Assembly: GCF_900078305.2 (NCBI RefSeq)
Contig: NZ_LT546027.1
Location: 62,001 to 126,000, forward strand
Direction: 5' to 3'
Source: Corynebacterium bouchesdurhonense
GTDB lineage: Bacteria; Actinomycetota; Actinomycetes; Mycobacteriales; Mycobacteriaceae
DNA length: 64,000 bases
This document shows, in pieces, positions 15,417 to 24,761 of the stretch (position 1 is the first letter of the stretch; each line of letters begins with the position of its first letter). The translations under genes were made by a program, and so were the position numbers. The notes beneath the pieces were generated by a model. The model worked only from the letters and a program-made list of their open reading frames with translations, did no database searches and was not told the origin of the DNA.

Positions 15417-15713
15417 TTAACGCTCCTCGAAACCTTCGGCACCCTTCGGGTCGGTGTACTGGACCTGCACGTGGTCCACGCGCCCGGGGCGGTTCGTGCT
15501 CGTGGGTTCCTCCCGCAGGAGCTCAAGAAGCTTATCGACGCTCGCGCCGTCCCCCTCAGCCACCACCTCCACGCGGCCGTCCGCCAGGTTCTTGGCGTAG
15601 CCCGCAAGGCCCAGCTCGAGGGCGCGGGAGCGGGTCCACCACCGAAATCCGACCCCCTGCACTTTGCCGTGCACGTGGGCCGTCATCCGCTGCTGCGTAC
15701 TTGGCTCAGCCAT
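15417..15713 (-). CDS. acyP: Acylphosphatase
   Basis: Acylphosphatases hydrolyse acyl phosphates such as carbamoyl phosphate. This 98-residue protein has the complete signature VHGKVQGVGFRWWTRSRALE and GYAKNLADGRVEVVAEGD, with the catalytic Arg (GVGFR) and Asn (KN) visible. It lies between the symporter and the flavin reductase; its stop abuts the reductase start. A weak similarity to the dispersed repeat (GCTTATCGACGCTC near 15530) falls inside the gene and may be chance. Confidence 0.93.
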   Translation of the reverse strand: MAEPSTQQRMTAHVHGKVQGVGFRWWTRSRALELGLAGYAKNLADGRVEVVAEGDGASVDKLLELLREEPTSTNRPGRVDHVQVQYTDPKGAEGFEER

Positions 15714-15716
15714 GCC

Positions 15717-17240
15717 CTAGCCCTCCACGGGAGGGTTGGCCTCCCCGGCTTCGCGGGCCGTGATGCGGTCCTCCAGGCTGCGGCGGGTGACCGGGTCGGA
15801 GCCGTCCCAGAACTCCACGTTGCGGATTTCCGGCAGCATCTCACGGTGGAAGACCGGGTCCATCCCCTTGCGGCGCTGCTCGTTGTAGTTCTGCAGCAGC
15901 TTAATGGCCACCCCGCCCAGCGGGACGATGGCCGCGATGTTGAAGATGGCCAGAAGGCCCGCCATCGTGTCGCCCAGCGCCCACACCAGGGGCACGGAGC
16001 CGAAAGCGCCGAAGATGACGAAGCCGATGACCACGACGCGGAAAACCGTCATCGCCGTCTTCGAGTCGGTGAGGTACTCCAGGTTGGTCTGCGCGAGGTA
16101 GTAGTTGCCGATCACGGAGCTGAACGCCAGGAAGAACAGGATGAAGGTGATGGCGTGCGCGCCCCACGCGCCCACGGAATCGGCGAGCGCGGACTGTGTC
16201 AGGGAGACGCCCTGGACGTCGTCCGCTCCGTAGTTCACGGCCGGGCCGAGAAGCACGATGAACGCGGTGATGGTGCACACGATCAGGGTGTCGAAGTACA
16301 CGCCTAGGGTTTGCACCAGGCCCTGCTTGACCGGGTGGGACACGGTGGCGGTGGCCGCCGCGTTGGGGGCGGAACCCATACCGGCCTCGTTGGAGAACAG
16401 ACCGCGGCGCATACCCTGCATGAACGCCGCACCGATGCCGGCGCCCGCGAGCTGCTTCAGGCCGAGGGCGTGCTCGACGATCATGGAGAACATGCCCGGG
16501 ATCTCGCTGGCGTTCACAATCAGCACCCACACGCCGAGCAGGATGTAGGCGCCGGCCATGAACGGCACGATGACCTGCGTCCAGGACGCGATGCGCGTGA
16601 CACCACCAAAGATGACCAGGCCGGTGAGCACCGCCAGGACCGCGGCGATGATCGCCTTCAGGGCAAACGAGTCGTTGTCCAGCGAGGTACCCACCGCGGC
16701 GACGATGGAGTTGGTTTGGATGGCGTTGTAGATAAAGCCGTACGTGATGGCCAGGAACAGCGAAAAGAGGACCGCGAGGCGGCGCCAGCCAAGGCCGCGC
16801 GTCATGTAGTAGGCCGGACCGCCGTGGTAATTGCCCTCCTCGTCCTTCGTCTTCCACAGCTGCGCCAGCGTGGATTCGATGAAGGAGGTCGCGCCGCCCA
16901 GCAGCGCCAACATCCACATCCAAAACACTGCGCCCGGGCCGCCGATGGAGATCGCCAGCGCTACACCGGCGATGTTGCCGGTGCCCACGCGTGAGGCGGC
17001 GGAGATGGTGAAGGCCTTGAAGGCGGAGATGCCGCCGTACTCCTCGTCCAGGTCGCGTCCCTGGGCGTCCTTGCCCTTCGGGGTCTCGGCGACCGCCTTG
17101 AGCATGTCCGGGAACATGCGGATCTGCACGAACAGGGTCCGCAGGCCGAAGTAGAGGCCCGCGCCGATCAGGGCCCAGGGGACAACCTTCCAGATGACCC
17201 CGTTAAGGGTCCCGTCGACAAAGTCAAGCGCTGCATCCAT
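15717..17240 (-). CDS. Sodium:alanine/glycine symporter (AGCS family)
   Basis: The 507-residue protein has about ten or eleven membrane helices and the AGCS hallmarks: SRVGTGNIAGVALAISIGGP, GGPAYYMTRGLGWR and FSNEAGMGSAPNAAA. It would import alanine or glycine with Na+. The ATG 17240 start MDAALDFVDGTLNGVIWKV precedes the first helix. It is upstream of acylphosphatase with 3 bases between, so one transcript is likely, and 22 bases downstream of mutM. Confidence 0.92.
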   Translation of the reverse strand: MDAALDFVDGTLNGVIWKVVPWALIGAGLYFGLRTLFVQIRMFPDMLKAVAETPKGKDAQGRDLDEEYGGISAFKAFTISAASRVGTGNIAGVALAISIGGPGAVFWMWMLALLGGATSFIESTLAQLWKTKDEEGNYHGGPAYYMTRGLGWRRLAVLFSLFLAITYGFIYNAIQTNSIVAAVGTSLDNDSFALKAIIAAVLAVLTGLVIFGGVTRIASWTQVIVPFMAGAYILLGVWVLIVNASEIPGMFSMIVEHALGLKQLAGAGIGAAFMQGMRRGLFSNEAGMGSAPNAAATATVSHPVKQGLVQTLGVYFDTLIVCTITAFIVLLGPAVNYGADDVQGVSLTQSALADSVGAWGAHAITFILFFLAFSSVIGNYYLAQTNLEYLTDSKTAMTVFRVVVIGFVIFGAFGSVPLVWALGDTMAGLLAIFNIAAIVPLGGVAIKLLQNYNEQRRKGMDPVFHREMLPEIRNVEFWDGSDPVTRRSLEDRITAREAGEANPPVEG

Positions 17241-17262
17241 GGGCGGGATTCTAGCCGGAGAT

Positions 17263-18084
17263 TCAAAGAACCTGGCAAGCCGGGCAGAAATAGCTGGAGC
17301 GCCCGCCCACCACCGTGCGCTCGATTGGGGTTGCGCACCGGGGGCACGGTGCGCCGGCCTGGCCGTAGGCGTTGAGGGATCGGGAGAAGGAGCCCGAGGC
17401 GCCGTTGACGTTGACGTAGAGCGAGTCGAAGCTCGTGCCGCCCTGCTCCAGCGAGCGGGCCATCACGTCGCGCGCTTCCTCCAGCACGCGGACGGCGTCG
17501 CGCTGCCGCATGGTGCGCGCATTGCGCCAGGGCCGAAGGCGCGCCGCCCACATCGCCTCGTCGGCGTAGATCGAGCCGATGCCGCTGACCACCTCCTGGT
17601 TCAGCAGCACCGACTTCAGCGGGGAGTTGCGCCGCCGCATCGCGCGCGCTGCCTCCTGGGCGTCGAAGGCCGCCTCGAATGGGTCGGGGGCGATGTGGGA
17701 GATGGTGGCTGGGAAGCCGTCGACAAGCGGTGCGTACTGCCACAGGCCGAACGTGCGCTGATCCACAAAGCTCAGCTCGATCTCCCCCATGCGGGCGCGG
17801 ATGCGCACGTGGGGGCTAGCAATGCGGCCCGGCGCGTCCAGGAGCATTTGGCCGCTCATGCGCAGGTGGACCACCAGCGCGGCGCCGTCGGAAAGCTCGA
17901 GCCACATGAACTTCCCGCGGCGGCCGGTGCCGGTGACGGTCAGGCCGGGCAGCAGGGCGGCGAGGTCCTCCTCGTTGCCGCGCACCGCGCGCGGGTGGAG
18001 CACCTCGACCTCGCCTAAGGTGCGGCCCACCAGGTGGGTGTCAAGGCCGCGGCGCACCACCTCAACCTCGGGCAACTCCGGCAC
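17263..18084 (-). CDS. mutM: Formamidopyrimidine-DNA glycosylase MutM/Fpg
   Basis: Fpg removes oxidised purines such as 8-oxoguanine from DNA and nicks the abasic site. The 273-residue protein starts MPELPEVEVVRRGL, placing the catalytic Pro2 and Glu3 as required, contains QEVVSGIGSIYADEAMW, and ends in a zinc finger (CPRCATPIERTVVGG, then CPAC). All catalytic elements are present. It lies 3 bases after rnc on the same strand, the usual rnc-mutM order of actinobacteria, and was read from the ATG at 18084. Confidence 0.96.
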   Translation of the reverse strand: MPELPEVEVVRRGLDTHLVGRTLGEVEVLHPRAVRGNEEDLAALLPGLTVTGTGRRGKFMWLELSDGAALVVHLRMSGQMLLDAPGRIASPHVRIRARMGEIELSFVDQRTFGLWQYAPLVDGFPATISHIAPDPFEAAFDAQEAARAMRRRNSPLKSVLLNQEVVSGIGSIYADEAMWAARLRPWRNARTMRQRDAVRVLEEARDVMARSLEQGGTSFDSLYVNVNGASGSFSRSLNAYGQAGAPCPRCATPIERTVVGGRSSYFCPACQVL

Positions 18085-18087
18085 GCG

Positions 18088-18852
18088 CTACTGCCCTTTC
18101 CGCCCGAGCGCGATAGCCTCCGGGTGGTCCTTGAGAAAGAAGAAGGCCTCGCGCGCGGCGTTCTGCTCTGCGGTCTTCTTGTTCTGCCCGCGGCCGGTGC
18201 CGCGGGACTCGCCCTCGATCACGGCGTCTGCGGTGAACACCTTCTCGTTCTCCGGGCCCTCGGAGGTGGAGACGTACGCCGGCGACTGCCCGCCGAGCTC
18301 GGCGACGCGCTCCTGCAGCTCCGTCTTCCAGTCGTGCGAGTTCACGGACTCCTCGATCTTCCCCGCGAACAGGCGCAGCACCACCTCTCGCGTGGCGGCG
18401 AAACCGTGCTGGTGGTAAATCGCGCCGAGAAGCGCCTCGGTGGTGTCGGCCAAAATCGAGCCCTTGTCGCGGCCGCCGGTAAGCTCCTCGCCTTGGCCCA
18501 CAATCACGTGGGTGCCGAGGCCGATCTCGCGGGCCACGTCCGCCAGCGCGTAGCGCGACACCACCCGTGAGCGCATCGGGGAGAGCTCGGACTCCGGCTT
18601 GGCGGGGAAGCGCTCGAACAGCTCGTACGCCACCGACAGCCCCAGCACCGCGTCGCCGACGAACTCGAGGCGCTCGTTGTTGGGCAGCGTGCCATGCTCG
18701 TTGGCGAAGGAGCGGTGCGTGAGCGCGAGGCGCAGCAGGTCCGGGCGGATTTCCACCCCGAGGGCGGCGAGTAGCGGGGCGTGGTCAACCGCGCGGAACG
18801 CCTGCTCCCAGGCCTCCTCGCCGGTCACCCTGTGCTTGCGGGAGCGGCTCAC
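18088..18852 (-). CDS. rnc: Ribonuclease III
   Basis: RNase III cuts double-stranded RNA in rRNA and mRNA processing. The catalytic signature NERLEFVGDAVLGL is present near residue 45, followed by the second acidic site (DTTEALLGAIY) and a C-terminal dsRNA-binding domain from about residue 175 (DWKTELQERVAELG onward). The GTG at 18852 (VSRSRKHRVTGEE) is chosen because it overlaps the yceD stop (GTGA) and gives 254 residues; longer frames run through yceD. Order yceD-rnc-mutM indicates one operon. Confidence 0.94.
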   Translation of the reverse strand: MSRSRKHRVTGEEAWEQAFRAVDHAPLLAALGVEIRPDLLRLALTHRSFANEHGTLPNNERLEFVGDAVLGLSVAYELFERFPAKPESELSPMRSRVVSRYALADVAREIGLGTHVIVGQGEELTGGRDKGSILADTTEALLGAIYHQHGFAATREVVLRLFAGKIEESVNSHDWKTELQERVAELGGQSPAYVSTSEGPENEKVFTADAVIEGESRGTGRGQNKKTAEQNAAREAFFFLKDHPEAIALGRKGQ

Positions 18853-19385
18853 AGAAACCTCTCCAGGCCTGCCCAGCGCGGGTCCACCCTGTCCTGCTCC
18901 TCGCCCGAGATCCCGTCCGGCGCGGGCACGTCGGTGTCTCCCTCGCACTCGGGCTCGCAGGTGGGATTGAAGGGCCAGTTCAGGCCAGCCTCGTCCACGA
19001 ACGCCTGCTCCAAATCCACGGTGTCGTCCACCACACGCTGGATCTCGTCGCCCGACCCGAGATCCTCGTCCACCTCGTCGTCTCCGGTGATGAAGGTGTC
19101 GGAGGCGGAGAACACCTGCTCCACGCGCACGGTCTCCACCGGGTGGAGCGTTTTCAGGCAGCGCACGCACTGGCCCGTCAGCTCCGCACGCATGGTGGCA
19201 TCCACCAGCACGCCGTTGCCGAGCGGGATGATGGTTGCCTCGACCTCCACCTCATCACCCTCGGGGAGGGCGATCATGACTGGGCCGATACGGGAGGGCG
19301 AAGGCCCGGTCTGGGTCACGGTGATGGGCGCGCCGTCGCCGCGCAGTGCTTCGGCGACGTTGAAAACAAAGGGGTTGTCACTCAT
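18849..19385 (-). CDS. yceD: YceD family (DUF177) protein
   Basis: This 178-residue acidic protein belongs to the YceD/DUF177 family. Visible marks are the Cys pair in GQCVRCLKTLHPVE (near residue 70), the later CEPECEGDTD and the ending DPRWAGLERF. Homologues sit before rpmF or rnc and are linked to 23S rRNA or ribosome biogenesis; here rpmF is absent and rnc follows with overlapping codons. Read from ATG 19385. Confidence 0.88.
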   Translation of the reverse strand: MSDNPFVFNVAEALRGDGAPITVTQTGPSPSRIGPVMIALPEGDEVEVEATIIPLGNGVLVDATMRAELTGQCVRCLKTLHPVETVRVEQVFSASDTFITGDDEVDEDLGSGDEIQRVVDDTVDLEQAFVDEAGLNWPFNPTCEPECEGDTDVPAPDGISGEEQDRVDPRWAGLERFL

Positions 19386-19402
19386 AGCACCGCCTAGCGT
19401 AC

Positions 19403-20236
19403 TTAGTACTCGTCGGGGTAGCTCTCCTGGCCCTGGTTCGAGCGGGGGCGGCGGGTGCGCTCGCGGTGGCCGTAGCGCTCAGTGCGCTCGGTGCGCTCGC
19501 CGCGCTCCACCCGCTCGCCGCGCTCGTAGCCGCCGTCGCGCTGCACGCCCGAGACGCCGGCGCCGCGGCGCAGGGCGGTGCGGTCCGAGGAGACGGTGCG
19601 CAGGACCGAGGAGAGGGACTCCTCGAAGTCCGCCAGCTTCGCGTCCACGTAATCGTCGCACTCGGCGCGCAGGCGGGCGGACTCGGAGTGCGCCTGCTCC
19701 ACCAAGCGGTGCGCCTCCTCGTCCGCGCGGCGCATGACCTCGGACTCGGAGATCAGGCGCTCCTGCTGCGCCAAGCCCTCGTCCACGCTGCGCTGGTACT
19801 CCTGGTTGCCGGACTCAACCAGACGGTCCGCCTCGCGGCGGGCGTTGGCCACGGTGGTGTCGGCCTCGTCGCGCGCGCGGGTGACCATGTCGTCCGCGTC
19901 GGCTTCGGCGTTGGAAACCATGAGGGTGGCCTGCGACTGTGCGTCGGTAAGCATGCTCTCGGACTGCGAGTGCGCGTCCTCCACCACGCGCTGCGCCTCC
20001 ACCTGCGCGTCGCCAACCAACTCGTCGGCGCGCTCCTGCGCCCCGCGCAGAATCTCGTCCTGCTTGTCCAGCACGTCCTGCGCGTCATCGAGTTCCTCGG
20101 GGATCGCGTTGCGCAGATCGTCCAGCAGGGCGAGCATTTCGTTGCGCGGGACCATGCAGTTGGAGGTCATGGGCACGCCGTAGGCCTGCTCCACCGTCTG
20201 GACGAGTTCATCGAGGGCTTCAAAGACGCGGTACAT
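19403..20236 (-). CDS. sepIVA: SepIVA-like DivIVA-family septation protein
   Basis: The 277-residue protein begins MYRVFEALDELVQTVEQAYG, followed by MTSNCMVPRNEML, and is a long coiled coil from about residue 45 to 215. The tail is rich in Arg, Glu and Gly (RGERTERTERYGHRERTRR). The context yceD-rnc-mutM downstream matches mycobacterial SepIVA (Rv2927c), a DivIVA-type protein needed for septum formation. It differs from Wag31 in lacking the usual start and ftsZ-region context. No transmembrane segment is present. Confidence 0.82.
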   Translation of the reverse strand: MYRVFEALDELVQTVEQAYGVPMTSNCMVPRNEMLALLDDLRNAIPEELDDAQDVLDKQDEILRGAQERADELVGDAQVEAQRVVEDAHSQSESMLTDAQSQATLMVSNAEADADDMVTRARDEADTTVANARREADRLVESGNQEYQRSVDEGLAQQERLISESEVMRRADEEAHRLVEQAHSESARLRAECDDYVDAKLADFEESLSSVLRTVSSDRTALRRGAGVSGVQRDGGYERGERVERGERTERTERYGHRERTRRPRSNQGQESYPDEY

Positions 20237-20259
20237 GGCGTCAAGCGTACGGCGAACAA

Positions 20260-20293
20260 GGGGCTTTTTGCTTTGCGACGCTCCGCACGGAGC
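20260..20293. repeat. Dispersed ~25-bp repeat plus hairpin, sepIVA-gdhA gap
   Basis: GGGGCTTTTTGCTTTGCGAC followed by GCTCC is a family copy (20260-20284). It overlaps the 6-bp hairpin GCTCCG-CA-CGGAGC (20280-20293). The whole stretch lies after the gdhA stop and may terminate gdhA transcription. Confidence 0.65.
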
Positions 20294-20300
20294 AAACCCC

Positions 20301-21725
<1,425 letters not shown>

Positions 21726-21830
21726 TTACCGCCGCGGCCCACACGGCACGACACTTTGTTGCTTTTTGCCACCTGTGCGGGGGCCAGTTGCCAGAAACCG
21801 GGGGCGGGTCCTGCCCTACCCCCGCGGCGC

Positions 21831-21836
21831 TACACT
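21831..21836 (+). promoter_or_regulatory. Putative -10 box of glycerate kinase gene
   Basis: TACACT lies 9 bases before ATG 21846, leaving a leader of a few bases at most. Confidence 0.45.
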
Positions 21837-21845
21837 GCTGCAGAT

Positions 21846-22991
21846 ATGAGTACTCCCTCCCCCACCCAGCAGTCTGCCGAACCGCGCCCGGCCAAGGTGG
21901 TCATCGCGCCCGACTCCTTCAAGGGCACCGCCACCGCGCAGCAGGCGGCGCAGTGGCTGGGCGAGGGATTCCGGGAGATCGTCCGGGACGCGGACATCCG
22001 GCTCACCCCGATGGCGGACGGCGGCGAGGGCACGTCCGAGCTGTTCGAGGGCGAACGCATCACCCTGCCCACCACCGACGCGGCCGGCCGGCTCACCGAG
22101 GCCACCTACACCTTCGACGCGGCGACGTCCACCGCGTTCATCGACATCGCGGCCGCCTCCGGGCTCCCCGCCGTGGCCGATACACCCGTGCCGCTCACCG
22201 GCGACACGTACGGCACCGGCGTGCTGATCGCGGACGCGCAGACCCGCGGCGCGACGCGCATCGTGCTCGGGCTCGGCGGCTCCGCCACGGTGGACGGCGG
22301 CACCGGCATCCTCGTGGCCCTGGGCGCGAACCCGCTGGATGCGCGCGGCTACCAGCTGCGCCCGGGCGGCGGCGCGCTCAAGGACATCGCGGATTTGGAT
22401 ACGGCCAAGGTGAACATCCCGGCCGGGGCGGTGGATTGGGTGCTGCTTACCGACGTCTCGGCCCCCGCCACCGGCGAGGCCGGCGCCGCGGCCGTGTTCG
22501 GCCCGCAGAAGGGCGCGGGCCCGGACGACGTCGAGCTGTTGGAGCAGGGCCTCGCCGCGCTATGCCGCGTCGCCGGGATCGACCCCGCGACCCCGGGCAT
22601 GGGCGCCGCCGGCGGGGCCGCCATCGGCATCACCTGGCTGTCCACGCTGCTGCACGGTGACGCCTCCCACGTCACCCTGGTACCCGGCGCGCGGGTGGTG
22701 GCCGAGTCAAACGGGCTGGCCAAGGCCCTCGAGGGTGCCTCGCTGGTGATCACCGGGGAGGGCCGCTTCGACGAGCAGACCGCCGGCGGCAAGGTCGCAG
22801 CCACTGTGCTCGAGCTGGCTAAGGAGGCGGGCGTGGCCGCGGCGGTGGCGGCGGGCTCGTTCGGGGCCCAGCCCGGCGCGGGCACCATTGCCGTGAGCCT
22901 GCCGGCCATCGCCGACCCCGCCGAGCAGCTGCGCCGCGCCGGTGCCGAGATCGCCGTCGCCTACCTGAGCACCTCCACAGTCCAGGGGTAG
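21846..22991 (+). CDS. Glycerate kinase (GK type I, GarK/GlxK family)
   Basis: The enzyme phosphorylates D-glycerate. The 381-residue protein contains KVVIAPDSFKGTATAQQAA at the start of the fold, DIRLTPMADGGEGT, LGLGGSATVDGGTG and VITGEGRFDEQTAGGKV, all family signatures. ATG 21846 is chosen since a -10 box (TACACT) lies 9 bases upstream; the longer frame beginning in gdhA on this strand is a shadow. The last 31 bases overlap the 3' end of the convergent hypothetical gene. No glyoxylate pathway genes adjoin it. Confidence 0.93.
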   Translation: MSTPSPTQQSAEPRPAKVVIAPDSFKGTATAQQAAQWLGEGFREIVRDADIRLTPMADGGEGTSELFEGERITLPTTDAAGRLTEATYTFDAATSTAFIDIAAASGLPAVADTPVPLTGDTYGTGVLIADAQTRGATRIVLGLGGSATVDGGTGILVALGANPLDARGYQLRPGGGALKDIADLDTAKVNIPAGAVDWVLLTDVSAPATGEAGAAAVFGPQKGAGPDDVELLEQGLAALCRVAGIDPATPGMGAAGGAAIGITWLSTLLHGDASHVTLVPGARVVAESNGLAKALEGASLVITGEGRFDEQTAGGKVAATVLELAKEAGVAAAVAAGSFGAQPGAGTIAVSLPAIADPAEQLRRAGAEIAVAYLSTSTVQG

Positions 22992-23359
22992 ATCGCGGCC
23001 TCCTCGAAGCGGTCCTGCTGCTCAAGCAGGACCGGGTCGCGCGGGAGCTCTGCCTTGGGGGTGAGGATGCGAGAGAGCCCCATGGCCAGGCTGTTGTAGC
23101 TGGCCGCGCCCTCCGCCTGGATGGCGAAGCGGTGCACCTGGGCGCCGTCCTCGTCCGGGTCGCTCCCCCGGTCTTGCTCGTAGGTGGAGGCGAGTTGGGC
23201 GGCAACGGGGGCGTCGACAAGCACAATGCCCTCGCTGCGCGCGCTGCCCGACGCCAACCGCCCGCGCTTGACCAAGATGTCTAGGGCGCGCTGGAACGCA
23301 AGCCCGATCTCGGCGGCGGCTGGCGGTGGGCAGAGGACGTCGAAACGAATCGTTGGCAT
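22961..23359 (-). CDS. Conserved hypothetical protein (132 aa)
   Basis: The 132-residue protein begins MPTIRFDVLCPPPAAAEIGL and has a two-layer alpha/beta look, with VKRGRLASGSARSEGIVLVD and AASYNSLAMGLSRIL. I do not recognise a function. ATG 23359 is favoured over upstream codons because TAGCCT lies 8 bases before it. It is convergent with glycerate kinase, overlapping by 31 bases, and divergent from the DUF4921 gene with only 28 bases between start codons. A family repeat copy (23207-23231) encodes its LVDAP segment. Confidence 0.72.
   Translation of the reverse strand: MPTIRFDVLCPPPAAAEIGLAFQRALDILVKRGRLASGSARSEGIVLVDAPVAAQLASTYEQDRGSDPDEDGAQVHRFAIQAEGAASYNSLAMGLSRILTPKAELPRDPVLLEQQDRFEEAAIYPWTVEVLR
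23207..23231 (+). repeat. Dispersed ~25-bp repeat, copy in 132-aa hypothetical gene
   Basis: A G-run then GCGTCGACAAGC and ATGCCC. In the sense of the minus-strand gene it encodes IVLVDAP. Confidence 0.7.
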
Positions 23360-23367
23360 GGGCCCCA

Positions 23368-23380
23368 AGGCTAGTACGCT
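23368..23380. promoter_or_regulatory. Back-to-back -10 boxes of two divergent leaderless genes
   Basis: TAGCCT (minus strand, 23368-23373) lies 8 bases before ATG 23359 and TACGCT (plus strand, 23375-23380) lies 7 bases before ATG 23388. The two boxes are one base apart, so each -35 region falls inside the opposing gene. Confidence 0.5.
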
Positions 23381-23387
23381 CGGCGGC

Positions 23388-24710
23388 ATGCCCTACGCAG
23401 CGCATTCCGCTTCCCGCTGGCTCACCACGATGGCGGACGGGACCGTCAAACAGGTCAGCCCGTTCTCCGGCACGCAGGTGTGGACGGTGCCTGGGCGCGG
23501 CAACCGGCCACTGTCGCACCACCCCAAGGAGCCCGAACCGCTGGGCGAGAGCGCGCTCACCCACACCTGCAACTTTTGCGAAGCCAAGCAGCTGGCCACC
23601 CCGCCAGAGAAGGCGCGGGCGGTGCGCACCGAACGCGGCTGGGAGATCCTGCGCAACCTCCACCCCGACCAGCTGGCGCAGACGCGGGCGGAGTTCCGGC
23701 GCGTGCCAAACCTCTTCGAGATCGTCTCCTACGACTACTGGGTGCGAAACTACGGCTACCAGATGCCCGAGGCGCAGCGGGCGCACATGGAGGACTACCT
23801 GGCGGACCCGGCCGGGCGGGAGCACGTGTACGACATCGCGCGCACCAGGCTGCGCGCCTCGGGCGCCGGGGAGCCCGAGACCGAGGACGAGCTGTTGGAG
23901 GTGGTGCCCGCCTACTTCGGCGGCGGGCACGACGTGATCATCGCGCGCCGCCACTTCATCGACGGCGCTGTGGATGACTCGCAACTGGCCAGCTCCGGCA
24001 CGCTTACCCCGGACGAGCACGGCGCGTTCATCTCCTTCACCGTGGACGCCCTGCGCGAGCTGCTCGAGGCCAACCCCTACACCCCGTACGTGGTGGTGTT
24101 CCAGAACTGGCTCTCCCCCGCCGGCGCGTCCTTCGACCACCTGCACAAGCAGCTGGTGGCCATCGACGAGCGGGGAGTGCAGGCCGACTTGGAGATATCC
24201 AAGCTGCGTCGCAACCTGAACCTCTACAACGAGTGGGGCGTGAACTACGCCTCGTACCACAACCTGGTCATCGCGGAGAACGATGAGGCGGTACTGGTGG
24301 CTGGCATCGGGCACCGCTACCCCACCGTCAGCGTGTACTCGAAGTCCGCCACCTGCGAGCCGTGGAAGCAGACGGCGGAAGAGGTGCGGGGCTTCTCCGA
24401 CCTGCTGCACGCCGCCCACGCCGCCACGGGCGCGGACGTGGCTTGCAACGAGGAGTGGCACTACCGCCCGGTGGATTTGGACGTGCCGATGCCGTGGCGG
24501 GTAAACGTGAAGTGGCGCCTGTCCACGGTTGCCGGGTTCGAGGGCGGCACGAAGATCTACGTCAACACGCTCTCGCCTTTCGACGTCCGCGACCGGCTGG
24601 TGTCCAACCTCTACCGGCTGCGGGGCGAGGGGCGCATCGCCGACGGCATCCGCATCGCGCAGGAGTGCGGCCCGGCGCGCAACGTGCTGAAGTACAACCC
24701 GTTGCTGTAG
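23388..24710 (+). CDS. DUF4921 family protein (GalT/HIT-like fold)
   Basis: This 440-residue actinobacterial protein resembles galactose-1-phosphate uridylyltransferases. It has a metal-like Cys pair (THTCNFCEAK), the motif RRVPNLFEIVSYDYW, and the HIT-type catalytic string FDHLHKQLVAIDERG near residue 255. It also contains VVFQNWLSPAGASFDHLHKQ. Such a fold suggests a nucleotidyl or phosphoryl transferase acting on a sugar phosphate, but the reaction is not known to me. The neighbouring glgP may point to sugar metabolism. It is expressed divergently from the 132-residue gene. Confidence 0.85.
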   Translation: MPYAAHSASRWLTTMADGTVKQVSPFSGTQVWTVPGRGNRPLSHHPKEPEPLGESALTHTCNFCEAKQLATPPEKARAVRTERGWEILRNLHPDQLAQTRAEFRRVPNLFEIVSYDYWVRNYGYQMPEAQRAHMEDYLADPAGREHVYDIARTRLRASGAGEPETEDELLEVVPAYFGGGHDVIIARRHFIDGAVDDSQLASSGTLTPDEHGAFISFTVDALRELLEANPYTPYVVVFQNWLSPAGASFDHLHKQLVAIDERGVQADLEISKLRRNLNLYNEWGVNYASYHNLVIAENDEAVLVAGIGHRYPTVSVYSKSATCEPWKQTAEEVRGFSDLLHAAHAATGADVACNEEWHYRPVDLDVPMPWRVNVKWRLSTVAGFEGGTKIYVNTLSPFDVRDRLVSNLYRLRGEGRIADGIRIAQECGPARNVLKYNPLL

Positions 24711-24748
24711 CGGGAGTCGGCTCGGCGGGCGCGCGCGGGATGCCCAGG

Positions 24749-24754
24749 TACCCT
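24749..24754 (+). promoter_or_regulatory. Putative -10 box of glgP
   Basis: TACCCT lies 7 bases before ATG 24762, a leaderless arrangement. Confidence 0.45.
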
Positions 24755-24761
24755 GTGAGGC

